From Pseudomonas mosselii (lineage in GTDB: Bacteria > Pseudomonadota > Gammaproteobacteria > Pseudomonadales > Pseudomonadaceae), in assembly GCF_003205295.1 (NCBI RefSeq), contig NZ_QJRP01000044.1:1-35947 (forward strand): a DNA stretch of 35,947 nucleotides, given 5' to 3'. Below, one piece after another: positions 17,476 to 25,596 of the stretch (positions within the stretch are counted from its first letter, which is position 1; every line of letters starts with the position of its first letter). The notes below the pieces were generated by a model. The model was not told the DNA's origin and searched no databases. It saw only the letters and a program-made list of their open reading frames with translations. The translations under genes and the position numbers were made by a program.

Positions 17476-17604
17476 ATGAACGAACGCATGTATAACTGGC
17501 TCCACGACCTCGCCGTCGCCTTGGGCTTGCTCCCGCCACCGCTGCAACCGGTGCCGATCCCGACCGACGAAGAACAGCGCAAGCGCCAGCCGCGTCGGCG
17601 CTGA
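17476..17604 (+). CDS. PA1414-family small protein
   Basis: A 42-codon ORF with AAGGGGG four bases before its ATG. The product has an amphipathic N-terminal half (MYNWLHDLAVALGLL), a Pro-rich centre (PPPLQPVPIPTDEE) and a basic tail (KRQPRRR), the layout I recall for the PA1414 family found across Pseudomonas. The biochemical function is unknown. In P. aeruginosa this locus is strongly induced in low oxygen and also yields a regulatory RNA, SicX. Whether the RNA part is conserved here cannot be judged by eye. A perfect hairpin terminator follows ten bases after the stop, so it is an independent short transcript. Confidence 0.75.
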   Translation: MNERMYNWLHDLAVALGLLPPPLQPVPIPTDEEQRKRQPRRR

Positions 17605-17613
17605 CCACCGACA

Positions 17614-17650
17614 AAAAGGCCGCCGCATCTTGTGGATGCGGCGGCCTTTT
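17614..17650 (+). terminator. Rho-independent terminator of PA1414-like transcript
   Basis: AAAAGGCCGCCGCATC and its exact reverse complement GATGCGGCGGCCTTTT form a 16-bp stem around the loop TTGTG. The stem is GC-rich in its middle and ends in four T. It is the strongest intrinsic terminator in the window. Confidence 0.9.
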
Positions 17651-17679
17651 GCGTTTCAATGGCTCTGTAGGAGATCGCC

Positions 17680-17807
17680 CAGCCCTTCGGGCTGTGCTGT
17701 CGCGCAGGGAACTGTTATCTCTGTGGGAGCGGGTTTACCCGCGAACACCGGCGAAGCCGGTGCCATACACCGCGCTGGATTCTTCGCGGGTAAACCCGCT
17801 CCCACAG
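17680..17807. repeat. REP cluster with paired inverted 25-base arms
   Basis: A small hairpin, CAGCCCTTCGGGCTG (17680-17694), is followed by two inverted copies of a 25-base REP arm at 17721-17745 and 17783-17807 (core GTGGGAGCGGGTTTACCCGC), exact reverse complements separated by 37 bases. The same arms recur at 25501-25574. It lies between the convergent PA1414-like and symporter genes and probably stabilises or terminates transcripts; that role is inferred. Confidence 0.8.
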
Positions 17808-17864
17808 GGCCAAGCTAAATCAATGGGTTGTGTGTTGCTCCAAAGGAGCGGCGTGGAATTGGCC

Positions 17865-19244
17865 TCAGGCCAGGTTCACCGTCGCCACCGGCTTGCGCGA
17901 AGCCAGGCTGACCACCACGAAGCTCACCAGGCCAATGGCCAGGCTGTAGTAGATCGGTGAATTGGCCTCCAGGCCGTCCTTGAACATGAACAACAGTGCG
18001 GTGCCGAAGCCCAGCGACATGCTGGCGATGGCCCCGGCGGTGGTCGCGCGCTTCCAGAAGATCGCGCCGATCAACGGGATCAGCATGCCGCCCACCAGCA
18101 GGTTGTAGGCCAGGGTCAGGGCGCTGATCACATCGTTCACCGCCAGGGCGATACCCAGTACCACCAGGCCGGTGAGCAGGGTGAACAGGCGGTTGATGCC
18201 CAGGCTAGACTGCTTGCCGCCGCGCAGCTTGGGCAGCAGGTCTTCGGTCAGGGTGGTCGAGGCGGCGAGCAGGCCCGCGCTGGCGGTGGACATCATCGCG
18301 GCCAGGGCGGCGGCCATCAGCAGGCCACGGATGCCCTCGGGCAGCTGGCCCTTGATCATCTCGGCGAAGGCGTTGTTCGGGTTGGCCAGGTCCGGCATCA
18401 GCACATGGGCGGCCATGCCGATCAGGGCGCAGGCCAGGCCGTACAGCACGCAGTAGACACCGGCGGTGGTGCCGGCGCGCTGGCAGACCTTCTCGTCACG
18501 GGCGGTGAACACCCGCTGCCAGATGTCCTGGCCGATCAGGATGCCGAAGAAGTAGATTAGGAAGTAAGTGATGATGGTGTCCCAGCCGATGGTGGTCCAG
18601 CTGAAGCTAGCCGCCGGCAGCTTGGCCACCAGGGCGTCCCAGCCGCCGGCCTTGTACAGGCACACCGGCAGCAGGATGAACATCAGGCCCACGGTCTTGA
18701 TCACGAACTGGACGATGTCGGTGAGGGTCAGCGACCACATGCCGCCGATGGTCGAGTACACCACCACCACGCCGCCCCCGAACAGCAGGGCCATCCAGAA
18801 CGGCACGTCGAGCAGCACCTGCAGCACGGTGCCCATGGCCAGGGTCGAGGTCACCGCGATCATCAGCGCGTAGGCGAGCATGATCGCCGCGCTGGCCTGG
18901 CGAGCCATCGGGTTGTAGCGGCGCTCCAGCACCTGGGTGACGGTGAAGATCTTCAAGCGCAGCAGCGGCTTGGCCAGGAACAGGTTGAGGGCGATGATCC
19001 CCAGGCCGAGGGCGGCGCACAGCCAGAAGCCGGAAATACCGTGGACGTAGCCCAGGCGCACGGTGCCGACGGTGGAGGCGCCGCCGAGCACGGTGGTGGC
19101 CATGGTGCCCATGTACAGGGTCGGGCCGAGGTTGCGCCCGGCCACCAGGTAGTCTTCGTGGGTCTTCGCGCGCCGCATGCCGTACCAGCCGAGGCCGAGC
19201 ATGCCGGCGGCATAGATCAGTACAACGATGATGTCCAAGGCCAT
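17865..19244 (-). CDS. Sodium:solute symporter (SSS family)
   Basis: A 459-residue protein with about thirteen membrane segments. The N-terminal GMRRAKTHEDYLVAGRNLG, the following TVLGGASTVG and the later AAMMSTASAGLLAASTTLTEDL are characteristic SSS features around the sodium and substrate sites. It would take up a solute with sodium. Its position downstream of gbuA on the same strand, matching the PA1418-PA1421 neighbourhood of P. aeruginosa as I recall it, suggests a guanidino compound or related amino-acid derivative, but the substrate is inferred. The ATG at 19244 has GGGAG seven bases upstream. Confidence 0.88.
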   Translation of the reverse strand: MALDIIVVLIYAAGMLGLGWYGMRRAKTHEDYLVAGRNLGPTLYMGTMATTVLGGASTVGTVRLGYVHGISGFWLCAALGLGIIALNLFLAKPLLRLKIFTVTQVLERRYNPMARQASAAIMLAYALMIAVTSTLAMGTVLQVLLDVPFWMALLFGGGVVVVYSTIGGMWSLTLTDIVQFVIKTVGLMFILLPVCLYKAGGWDALVAKLPAASFSWTTIGWDTIITYFLIYFFGILIGQDIWQRVFTARDEKVCQRAGTTAGVYCVLYGLACALIGMAAHVLMPDLANPNNAFAEMIKGQLPEGIRGLLMAAALAAMMSTASAGLLAASTTLTEDLLPKLRGGKQSSLGINRLFTLLTGLVVLGIALAVNDVISALTLAYNLLVGGMLIPLIGAIFWKRATTAGAIASMSLGFGTALLFMFKDGLEANSPIYYSLAIGLVSFVVVSLASRKPVATVNLA

Positions 19245-19420
19245 TGGGGGTCTCCCGATTATCTTTATTATGGCGAGATCGGCCGTCCGGGCGGTTCACG
19301 GCGCCCGGCGGTCCTGTCATGTGTTGGCGGGCCTCTATGGCCCTCCCGAATGGCTCCTGCCGGGGTCAAGCAATCGCTTGCAGCGCAACGCCCCTGGATT
19401 TCGGCGTTTTCACATAAATC

Positions 19421-19470
19421 GCCGGGGCTGCTTCCAGCCCTTTCGCGGCGCAAGGCCGCTCCTACAAACA
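19421..19470. repeat. REP-like element between gbuA and symporter
   Basis: The motif GGGGCTGCTTCCAGCCC followed by TTTCGCGGCGCAAGGCCGC and TCCTACA is a common P. putida-group extragenic repeat with two stem-loops. It occupies part of the 241-bp gap between gbuA and the downstream symporter gene, so the two may not be one uninterrupted operon, or the repeat may modulate relative mRNA levels. Confidence 0.65.
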
Positions 19471-19485
19471 GGCGGTGCTTGACGG

Positions 19486-20448
19486 CTAGCGGCGTACCAC
19501 GCCCGGCAGCACGCAGAGCATTTCGAACAGCAGGTTGGCGCCCAGCAGCGAGGTGTTGCCGGTGGTGTCGTACGGTGGGGAGACTTCGACCAGATCGCAG
19601 CCGATCAGGTCCAGGCCGTGGCAGCCGCGGATGATCTCCATCGCCTGGATGGTGGTCAAGCCGCCGATTTCCGGGGTGCCGGTGCCGGGCGCCCAGGCCG
19701 GGTCGATGCCGTCGATGTCGAACGACAGGTACACCGGGCCGCCACCGACTTTCTCGCGCACTTCGGCCATCAGCGGCTCCAGCGACTTGTGCCAGCACTC
19801 TTCGGCCTGGACCACACGGAAGCCCTGGCGACGGCTCCAGTTGAAGTCGTCGGCGGTGTAGCCCTGGGCGCGCAGGCCGATCTGCACCACGCGCTCGCAA
19901 TCGAGCAGGCCTTCTTCCACGGCACGGCGGAAGGTGGTGCCGTGGGCGATCTTCTCGCCGAACATGTGGTCGTTGACATCGGCGTGGGCGTCGATGTGCA
20001 CCAGGCCGATCTTGCCGTGCTTCTTGTGCAGGGCGCGCAGGATCGGCAGGGTGATGGTGTGGTCGCCGCCCAGGGTCAGCGGGATGACATTGTGCTCGAC
20101 GATCTCGTCGTAGGCCTCTTCGATGATGCGCACGGCGTCCAGCAGGTTGAAGGTGTTGATCGCCACGTCACCGATGTCGGCCACCGACAGCGAGTCGAAC
20201 GGGGCGGCGCCGGTGGCCATGTTGTAAGGGCGGATCATCACCGACTCGGCGCGGATCTGCCGCGGGCCGAAACGGGTGCCCGAGCGCAGCGAGGTGCCGA
20301 TGTCCAGGGGCACGCCGATGAACGCGGCGTCGAGCCCTTCGGCGCTTTGCAGGTGGGGGAGACGGAGCATGGTGGCGATGCCGCCGAAACGCGGCATTTC
20401 GTTGCCGCCCAGTGGTTGGTGGAGAATCTTGTCCACGGTGGGCCTCAT
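19486..20448 (-). CDS. gbuA: Ureohydrolase, guanidinobutyrase GbuA-like
   Basis: A 320-residue member of the arginase/agmatinase family, which hydrolyses a guanidino group to urea and an amine using two Mn ions. The metal-binding motifs are intact: GGDHT with D129-H130, DAHAD with D153, H155 and D157, and SFDIDGIDP with D244 and D246. The divergent LysR gene and the nearby symporter match the gbuA-gbuR locus of P. aeruginosa, so 4-guanidinobutyrate (to GABA and urea) is the favoured substrate over agmatine; annotation pipelines often say agmatinase. The frame is open to 20529, but the ATG at 20448 (MRPTVDKILHQPLGG) gives the family length and leaves room for a promoter. No clear ribosome site is visible before it. 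Confidence 0.85.
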   Translation of the reverse strand: MRPTVDKILHQPLGGNEMPRFGGIATMLRLPHLQSAEGLDAAFIGVPLDIGTSLRSGTRFGPRQIRAESVMIRPYNMATGAAPFDSLSVADIGDVAINTFNLLDAVRIIEEAYDEIVEHNVIPLTLGGDHTITLPILRALHKKHGKIGLVHIDAHADVNDHMFGEKIAHGTTFRRAVEEGLLDCERVVQIGLRAQGYTADDFNWSRRQGFRVVQAEECWHKSLEPLMAEVREKVGGGPVYLSFDIDGIDPAWAPGTGTPEIGGLTTIQAMEIIRGCHGLDLIGCDLVEVSPPYDTTGNTSLLGANLLFEMLCVLPGVVRR

Positions 20449-20587
20449 CAGTCGGTCGATTGTTCTGTTTGTTCGAACCTGTGCCGCCGCGCGCCTCGTT
20501 GCTCTGGTTGTGCGGGCGGGCAGGGACATTTCGCCGCAGTCTGCGCAAGGTAGTGCCCGGGAAGAATCGCTACCGACAAAAACTTAC

Positions 20588-20603
20588 TTCAGGAATTTCT
20601 GAA
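20588..20603. promoter_or_regulatory. Candidate GbuR operator in gbuA-gbuR spacer
   Basis: TTCAGGAATTTCTGAA has inverted 5-base arms around six bases, in the LysR-box size range. It sits in the 214-bp divergent spacer, about 60 bp before the gbuR start and 140 bp before gbuA, a place suited to an autoregulatory recognition site. Confidence 0.5.
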
Positions 20604-20662
20604 CTATCGGTGTACTGCCGGGTTAGACTCTGGCCATTTCCAGCCCACGGACCCGTTGCCCC

Positions 20663-21556
20663 ATGGCCTCATCGCTGCCCGACCTGAAACTGCTGCGCAT
20701 CTTCGCCAGCGTGGTGCGTCACCAGGGCTTCGCCAACGCCCAGCGCGACCTGAACCTGTCGACTTCAGCCATCAGTACCTACATGAGCCAGCTGGAAAGC
20801 GCCGTGGGTATCGTGCTCTGCCACCGTGGCCGTGGTGGATTCAGCCTGACCAGCAAGGGCGAGCTGTTCCATCAGGAGACGTTGCGCCTGCTCGGCGAGC
20901 TGGATGGTTTCGAGCAGTACGCGGCGGCGCTCAAGGGCGAATTGCGCGGCACCCTCAACCTGGGGGTGATTGACTCCACTGTCGGCGATCGTGCCCTGCC
21001 GCTGGCCGAGGCGATCGGTGCCTATAGCCAGGAACATCCGGCCGTGCACCTGCACCTTTCGGTCTCCAGCCCCTACGAGCTGCAGTTGGGCGTACAGGAC
21101 AATCGCCTGGACCTCGCGATCGGCGCGTTCTCCTCGCGCATGAGCGGGCTGGTTTACCAGCCGCTGTACCGCGAGCAGCACTGGCTGTATTGCAGCAGCC
21201 GCCACGCGCTGTTCGGCGAGCGACGGATCCCGGAGCCGGTAATTACCCAGCAGCGCATGGTCGGACGTGGCTACTGGAGCCAGGCGGAACTGGCCCGGCA
21301 CGGCTTCAAGCACAGCGCCGCCACCGTGGAGAGCATGGAGGCGCAGCTGATTCTGATTCTCTCCGGCGCCTACATTGGCTACCTGCCCGAGCACTACGCC
21401 CAGGCCTGGGTCGACAAGGGCGACCTGCGGGTGCTGTCGCCCGCGACCTTCGGCTACCAGGCACCGTTCTCACTGATCATTCGCCGTGGCCGTAGCCGTG
21501 AGCCCTTGATCCAGACGTTTCGCGACCTGCTCAAGAGCCAGCTCAACGTAGGGTGA
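20663..21556 (+). CDS. gbuR: LysR-family regulator, GbuR-like
   Basis: A 297-residue LysR protein. The helix-turn-helix lies at about residues 8-65 (LRIFASVVRHQGFANAQRDLNLSTSAISTYMSQLE), and the effector-binding domain begins near residue 90 (GTLNLGVIDSTVGD). It is transcribed divergently from the ureohydrolase gene, the arrangement of gbuR and gbuA in P. aeruginosa, where GbuR activates gbuA in response to guanidinobutyrate. I infer the same role here. The ATG at 20663 lacks a clear Shine-Dalgarno sequence but gives the standard LysR N-terminus. Confidence 0.82.
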   Translation: MASSLPDLKLLRIFASVVRHQGFANAQRDLNLSTSAISTYMSQLESAVGIVLCHRGRGGFSLTSKGELFHQETLRLLGELDGFEQYAAALKGELRGTLNLGVIDSTVGDRALPLAEAIGAYSQEHPAVHLHLSVSSPYELQLGVQDNRLDLAIGAFSSRMSGLVYQPLYREQHWLYCSSRHALFGERRIPEPVITQQRMVGRGYWSQAELARHGFKHSAATVESMEAQLILILSGAYIGYLPEHYAQAWVDKGDLRVLSPATFGYQAPFSLIIRRGRSREPLIQTFRDLLKSQLNVG

Positions 21557-21697
21557 CCGAGGCCGCTTTCAGCGCATTCCGTCAGCTTCAGACCATTTCC
21601 TACAAAACTTGACCGATGGCGTGCTGGCCATCTGCTAAATATCTACTTGCTCTGATGATTTTCCCCATTCATCTGGATAAGCAAGGGACCGCCAACG

Positions 21698-23263
21698 ATG
21701 CGCATGAATTTGCCCGTCACTGAGCACGAAAGAACCTTTCCCCAGGACCAGCGGCTGATCTCCACCACCGACCTGAACAGCCGCATCACCTATTGCAACG
21801 ACGCATTCGTGGCCATCAGCGGTTTCACCTACGACGAACTGGTCGGCCAGCCGCACAACCTGGTGCGTCATCCCGACATGCCGCCGGCGGTCTTCGGGCA
21901 TATGTGGGACACCATCAAGCAAGGCAAACCCTGGATGGGCGTGGTCAAGAACCGCGCCAAGAACGGCGACTTCTACTGGGTCAGCGCCTACGTCACGGCG
22001 GTGTACGAGAACGGCCGCATCAGCGGCTACGAGTCGGTGCGCTCGGTGCCGACCCGGGAGCAGATCCGCCGGGCCGAGAACTTGTACGCCCGCCTGCGGG
22101 CAGGGCGCTCGCCGGTACCGCTGGCGGCGCGCCTGGGGCATGGGATCGGCCATGGCTGGCCGCTGATCGGTGCGGGCCTGCTGTCGGCCGCCGCCTACTT
22201 GTGGCTGCCCCCCTACGCGGCGCTGGGTGTGCTGATGGCCAGCCTGCTGGCGGCCTGGTACGTGGTCGAGCACCGGCAGAACCAGTCGATCCGGCGCACG
22301 CTGCAGGAGCACCCCAAGGCCTTCACCAGCCCGCTGGTGGCGCTGACTTACAGCGACAACCCCGGGCTGCAGGGCCAGCTCGACCTGGCGATCATCAGCG
22401 AAGAGGCGCGACTGCAAACCGCGCTGACCCGCCTGGTGGACGCCGGTGTCGGGGTCAAGTCAAGGGCCGCGCAGTCCGCCGACCTGTCCGATGCCCAGGC
22501 GCAGATGCTCGACCGCCAACGCAGCGAGACCGACCAGTCGGCCACCGCCATCGCGCAGATGGCGGCAACCATCCAGCAGGTCACCCACAACGTGCAGAGC
22601 ACCGCCCATGCCGCCAGCGACGCCGACCTGTTGGCCCAGCAGGGCAGTGACCTGGCGCAGCAGAGCCTGCGCGCCATGGGCAGCATGAGCGAGGCGGTGA
22701 GCGACATTGGCCAGGCGGTCAATGCCCTGGCCGAACAGACCCAGTCCATCGGCAGCGTGGTGGATGTGATCACCTCGATCGCCGAGCAGACCAACCTGCT
22801 GGCGCTCAATGCTGCCATCGAGGCGGCGCGGGCCGGTGAGCAGGGCAGGGGCTTCGCCGTGGTGGCGGACGAGGTGCGTTCGCTGGCGCAGCGCACCCGC
22901 GCCTCGACCGAGGAGATCCACCACATCATCTCCACCCTGCGCTCCGGTGCCGACCGCGCGGTGGCCAGCGCCAGCCGTGGCCAGCAGATCTCCAGCGACA
23001 GCGTGCACAGCGTCGAGGCGGTGCAGGCGGCGTTGTCGGGGATCGCCCAGGCGGTCAGCCGCATCACCGGCATGAGCCAGCAGATGGCCACGGCGTCCGA
23101 GCAGCAGAGCCATGTCGCCGAGGACATCAACCAGCAGATCGTGCGCATCGCCCATTTGTGCGACGAAAGCGCGGGGCAGGCCAGGCAGGGGGCCGAGATC
23201 AGCCAGGACCTGGAGCGCATGGCGGAGTACCTGCACAGCCTGGCGGAGCGGTTCAACCGCTGA
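21698..23263 (+). CDS. aer: Aer-like PAS chemoreceptor (energy taxis)
   Basis: A 521-residue methyl-accepting chemotaxis protein of the Aer type. A cytoplasmic PAS domain covers about residues 18-125 (YCNDAFVAISGFTYDELVG; HPDMPPAVFGHMW; NGDFYWVSAYV). A hydrophobic hairpin with two membrane passes lies at about 152-190. After a HAMP-like/linker region, the signalling coiled coil has its conserved tip near 361-395 (EQTNLLALNAAIEAARAGE). In Aer the PAS domain binds FAD and senses redox state, signalling to CheA/CheW. The C-terminus lacks an NWETF-type CheR/CheB tether. It follows gbuR on the same strand by 141 bp. AAGGGA nine bases upstream supports the ATG at 21698. Length and layout match the Pseudomonas Aer homologues; which paralogue it is remains unclear. 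Confidence 0.85.
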   Translation: MRMNLPVTEHERTFPQDQRLISTTDLNSRITYCNDAFVAISGFTYDELVGQPHNLVRHPDMPPAVFGHMWDTIKQGKPWMGVVKNRAKNGDFYWVSAYVTAVYENGRISGYESVRSVPTREQIRRAENLYARLRAGRSPVPLAARLGHGIGHGWPLIGAGLLSAAAYLWLPPYAALGVLMASLLAAWYVVEHRQNQSIRRTLQEHPKAFTSPLVALTYSDNPGLQGQLDLAIISEEARLQTALTRLVDAGVGVKSRAAQSADLSDAQAQMLDRQRSETDQSATAIAQMAATIQQVTHNVQSTAHAASDADLLAQQGSDLAQQSLRAMGSMSEAVSDIGQAVNALAEQTQSIGSVVDVITSIAEQTNLLALNAAIEAARAGEQGRGFAVVADEVRSLAQRTRASTEEIHHIISTLRSGADRAVASASRGQQISSDSVHSVEAVQAALSGIAQAVSRITGMSQQMATASEQQSHVAEDINQQIVRIAHLCDESAGQARQGAEISQDLERMAEYLHSLAERFNR

Positions 23264-23284
23264 AGTTTGACGGTGTGGGTGGGG

Positions 23285-23350
23285 CGTGGGAGCGGGCTTG
23301 CCCCGCGATGGCGGTGCCGACTTTTTTTGCGGGGCAAGCCCGCTCCCACG
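23285..23350. repeat. REP inverted pair after the chemoreceptor gene
   Basis: Two 22-base REP arms, exact reverse complements (core GTGGGAGCGGGCTTGCCCC), lie at 23285-23306 and 23329-23350 with a 22-base loop containing a run of seven T. The structure could fold into a long hairpin and end or protect the aer transcript. It differs in several bases from the arms at 17721 and 25501. Confidence 0.8.
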
Positions 23351-23413
23351 AACACCTTGTCGCAACCCGGGATGGCAACCCTGTGGCAAACTATCCGCCC
23401 CAAGGAGCCCCCC

Positions 23414-24013
23414 ATGTCCAGACCTCGCTGCGAGCGTTGCCAGCGCCCGCTCGCCCATTGCCTTTGCCCACTGATCCCGCACCTGGACAGCCGCACCCGC
23501 GTGGTCGTGCTGCAGCACCCCAGCGAGACCGCCCACGCCCTGAACACCGCACGCCTGGCGACCCTTGGGCTGGTTAACGCCGAGTTGCGGATCGGCGAGG
23601 TGTTCGACGACCTGGACGCGCTGGTGGCAACGCCAGGTTACCGACCGGCGCTGCTGTTCCCCGGCGACGAGGCCGAGGTCCTGCAAGGCTATGGTCAAGG
23701 TGCCGACCTGCCGCTGATGCTGATCGTGCCGGACGGCACCTGGCGCAAGGCGCGCAAGATGCTCTACCTGAACCCGCTGCTGGAGAGGCTGCCACGGGTT
23801 ACGCTCGGTCATGTCCAGCCCTCGCGCTATCGGTTGCGCAAGGCACCGGAACCGGGGGCTTTGTCGACGCTCGAGGCGGTGGTGCAGGCGTTGAATGTGC
23901 TGGAGGCTCCGGCAGCGTTCGATGCCTTGCTACGCCCGTTCGAGGCGCTGATCGAAGGGCAGATCGAGGCCATGGGAGCGGAGACTTATCAACGCAATCA
24001 TGGGCAGGTTTGA
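23414..24013 (+). CDS. DTW-domain tRNA-uridine aminocarboxypropyltransferase (TapT/YfiP-like)
   Basis: A 199-residue DTW-domain protein. It has an N-terminal zinc-binding-like cluster (C6, C9, C16, C18), the name-giving DGTW motif at 107-110 followed by RKARKM, and the later YRLRKAPEPGALSTLEA segment. E. coli TapT (YfiP) uses S-adenosylmethionine to place an acp group on U47 of certain tRNAs; the same activity is inferred. The frame is open upstream through the REP element, but the ATG at 23414 with AAGGAG six bases before it is clearly the start. Confidence 0.87.
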   Translation: MSRPRCERCQRPLAHCLCPLIPHLDSRTRVVVLQHPSETAHALNTARLATLGLVNAELRIGEVFDDLDALVATPGYRPALLFPGDEAEVLQGYGQGADLPLMLIVPDGTWRKARKMLYLNPLLERLPRVTLGHVQPSRYRLRKAPEPGALSTLEAVVQALNVLEAPAAFDALLRPFEALIEGQIEAMGAETYQRNHGQV

Positions 24014-24038
24014 ATTGGAGCCAGCCTGATCGTGGAAC

Positions 24039-24060
24039 AAGCCCGTCATGTAACGGGCTT
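24039..24060. terminator. Possible weak terminator hairpin after the DTW gene
   Basis: AAGCCCGT and ACGGGCTT form an 8-bp stem around a 6-base loop, 25 bases after the DTW-gene stop. There is no strong T-run, so termination is uncertain. Confidence 0.4.
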
Positions 24061-24066
24061 ATGATC

Positions 24067-24089
24067 CGTGGGAGCGGGCTTGCCCCACG
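24067..24089. repeat. Single REP element between convergent genes
   Basis: CGTGGGAGCGGGCTTGCCCC followed by ACG is a single REP copy in the 97-bp space between the convergent DTW and mapC-like genes, just beyond the mapC stop. It can form a short hairpin. Confidence 0.65.
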
Positions 24090-24110
24090 ATTGCGCCGCC
24101 ATACTGGCGA

Positions 24111-25466
24111 TCACCGCTCGCGCAACGCCTCCGTCCGCGCCTTCAGTACCGGCTTCAACAGATAATCCAGCACGCTCTTCTGCCCGGTGATGATATCCAC
24201 CGTGGCTACCATCCCCGGAATGATCAGCAGTGGCTTGTTGTCCCCGCCCAGGTGGTTCTTGTCGGTGCGCACCTGGATCAGGTAGAACGCATTGCCCTTG
24301 TCGTCGGTGACGGTGTCCGCGCCGATCAGCTCCAGCTTGGCCTTGAGCCCGCCGTAGATGGTGTAGTCGTAGGCGCTGAACTTGACCATCGCGGTCTGCC
24401 CCGGGTGCAGGAACGCCACGTCCTGGGGCCTTACCTTGGCCTCGATCAGCAGGTTGTCCTCGATGGGCACGATCTCCACCAGGTCGCTGCCGGGCTGGAC
24501 CACGCCGCCGATGGTATTGACCTTGAGCAGCTTGACGATGCCGCGCACCGGCGACACCACGGTGGTGCGGTTGACCCGGTCGTCGATGGCGATGCTGGTG
24601 GCGGTGATCTTCGACAGCTCCGTGCGCTTGTCGTTGAGTTCCTTGGCGGCGTCGGAGCGGAAGCTGGCGTCGGATTCCTGGATCTTGCTGCGGATTTCAG
24701 CGATCGCCGCCTCTGCTCGGGGGATCGCCAGGTTGGTGGCATTGAGCTGGCCGCGCGCCTCGACGCTGCGCTGCTTCAGGCGCAGGATTTCCACGGGGGA
24801 TATGGCGCCCTTGCTCACCAGTGGCGAGGACATGTCCAGTTCCTGTTGCAGCAGGCCGACCGCCGAGCGGTATTGATCGACCTTGGAGCGGAACTCGGCC
24901 AGCTCCTGGGTCTTTTGTCGCAATTGTTCGTTAAGGGTCTGTTTCTCGCTGGCCAGCCGGCGCTGGCGCGAGTCATACAGCGCGGCTTCGTCCTCGGCCA
25001 CCTGTGGTGCCTTGGCGCGGACTTCGCTCGACAACACGAAGGGGCGGCCTTCGGACTCGGCCGACAGGCGCTCGACCTGGGCGGTGAGCGCGTAGCGGTC
25101 GGCTTCACTCTCGCCCTTGTTCGACTTGAAGCGCGTGTCGTCCAGGCGCAGCAGGGTCGCGCCCTTGTCGACCATCTGCCCTTCACGCACGAAGATCTCG
25201 GTGACGATGCCGCCCTCGAGGTTCTGCACCACCTGCACCTTGCTCGACGGAATGGCCTTGCCCTCGCCGACGGTGACCTCGTCGAGCACCGCGAAGTTGG
25301 CCCAGACCAGGGCCACCAGCAGCAGGATCGCCGCCAGCCACACGGTCAGGCGTGACAGGCTGGGCGACTCCTGCAAGGTGGCGCCGGCCAGCTCCGGCAT
25401 GTAGTCGCGTTCGGCGCGCTTGTCGGCGCCCTGGAGGTAGCTGCGCACGCTGTGGCTGAAGGGCAT
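24111..25466 (-). CDS. mapC: HlyD-type membrane fusion protein (MapC/LapC-like)
   Basis: A 451-residue type I secretion adaptor. A short cytoplasmic N-terminus is followed by one membrane segment at about residues 40-60, a lipoyl-like half (VQNLEGGIVTEIFVREGQMVDKGATLLRLDD), a long coiled coil at about 110-310, the returning lipoyl half (TVVSPVRGIVKLLKVNTIGGVVQPG) and a beta-barrel domain. It would bridge the inner-membrane ABC exporter and the TolC-like outer-membrane protein. GGAGG six bases before the ATG at 25466 fixes the start. It is the last gene of the lapE-mapB-mapC run, 130 bp after mapB, with a REP pair in that gap. Confidence 0.88.
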   Translation of the reverse strand: MPFSHSVRSYLQGADKRAERDYMPELAGATLQESPSLSRLTVWLAAILLLVALVWANFAVLDEVTVGEGKAIPSSKVQVVQNLEGGIVTEIFVREGQMVDKGATLLRLDDTRFKSNKGESEADRYALTAQVERLSAESEGRPFVLSSEVRAKAPQVAEDEAALYDSRQRRLASEKQTLNEQLRQKTQELAEFRSKVDQYRSAVGLLQQELDMSSPLVSKGAISPVEILRLKQRSVEARGQLNATNLAIPRAEAAIAEIRSKIQESDASFRSDAAKELNDKRTELSKITATSIAIDDRVNRTTVVSPVRGIVKLLKVNTIGGVVQPGSDLVEIVPIEDNLLIEAKVRPQDVAFLHPGQTAMVKFSAYDYTIYGGLKAKLELIGADTVTDDKGNAFYLIQVRTDKNHLGGDNKPLLIIPGMVATVDIITGQKSVLDYLLKPVLKARTEALRER

Positions 25467-25500
25467 ACATTACCTCCATTGCGGGGTTTGACACGGATCC

Positions 25501-25574
25501 CTGTGGGAGCGGGTTTACCCGCGAATGCTGCGGTGGCTTTGCCGACGCTTTCGCGGGTAAACCCGCTCCCACAG
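25501..25574. repeat. REP inverted pair between mapB and mapC
   Basis: Two 25-base arms at 25501-25525 and 25550-25574 are exact reverse complements (core GTGGGAGCGGGTTTACCCGC) with a 24-base loop, identical in arms to the pair at 17721-17807. It lies inside the putative lapE-mapB-mapC operon, where such hairpins can lower expression of the downstream gene or stabilise the upstream mRNA. Confidence 0.8.
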
Positions 25575-25596
25575 AGACCGCGTCGTCTTTGAAGGC

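Noticed and set aside
23267..23413. N-terminal extension of the DTW protein
   Set aside because: It would translate the REP palindrome; the ATG at 23414 has AAGGAG at ideal spacing.
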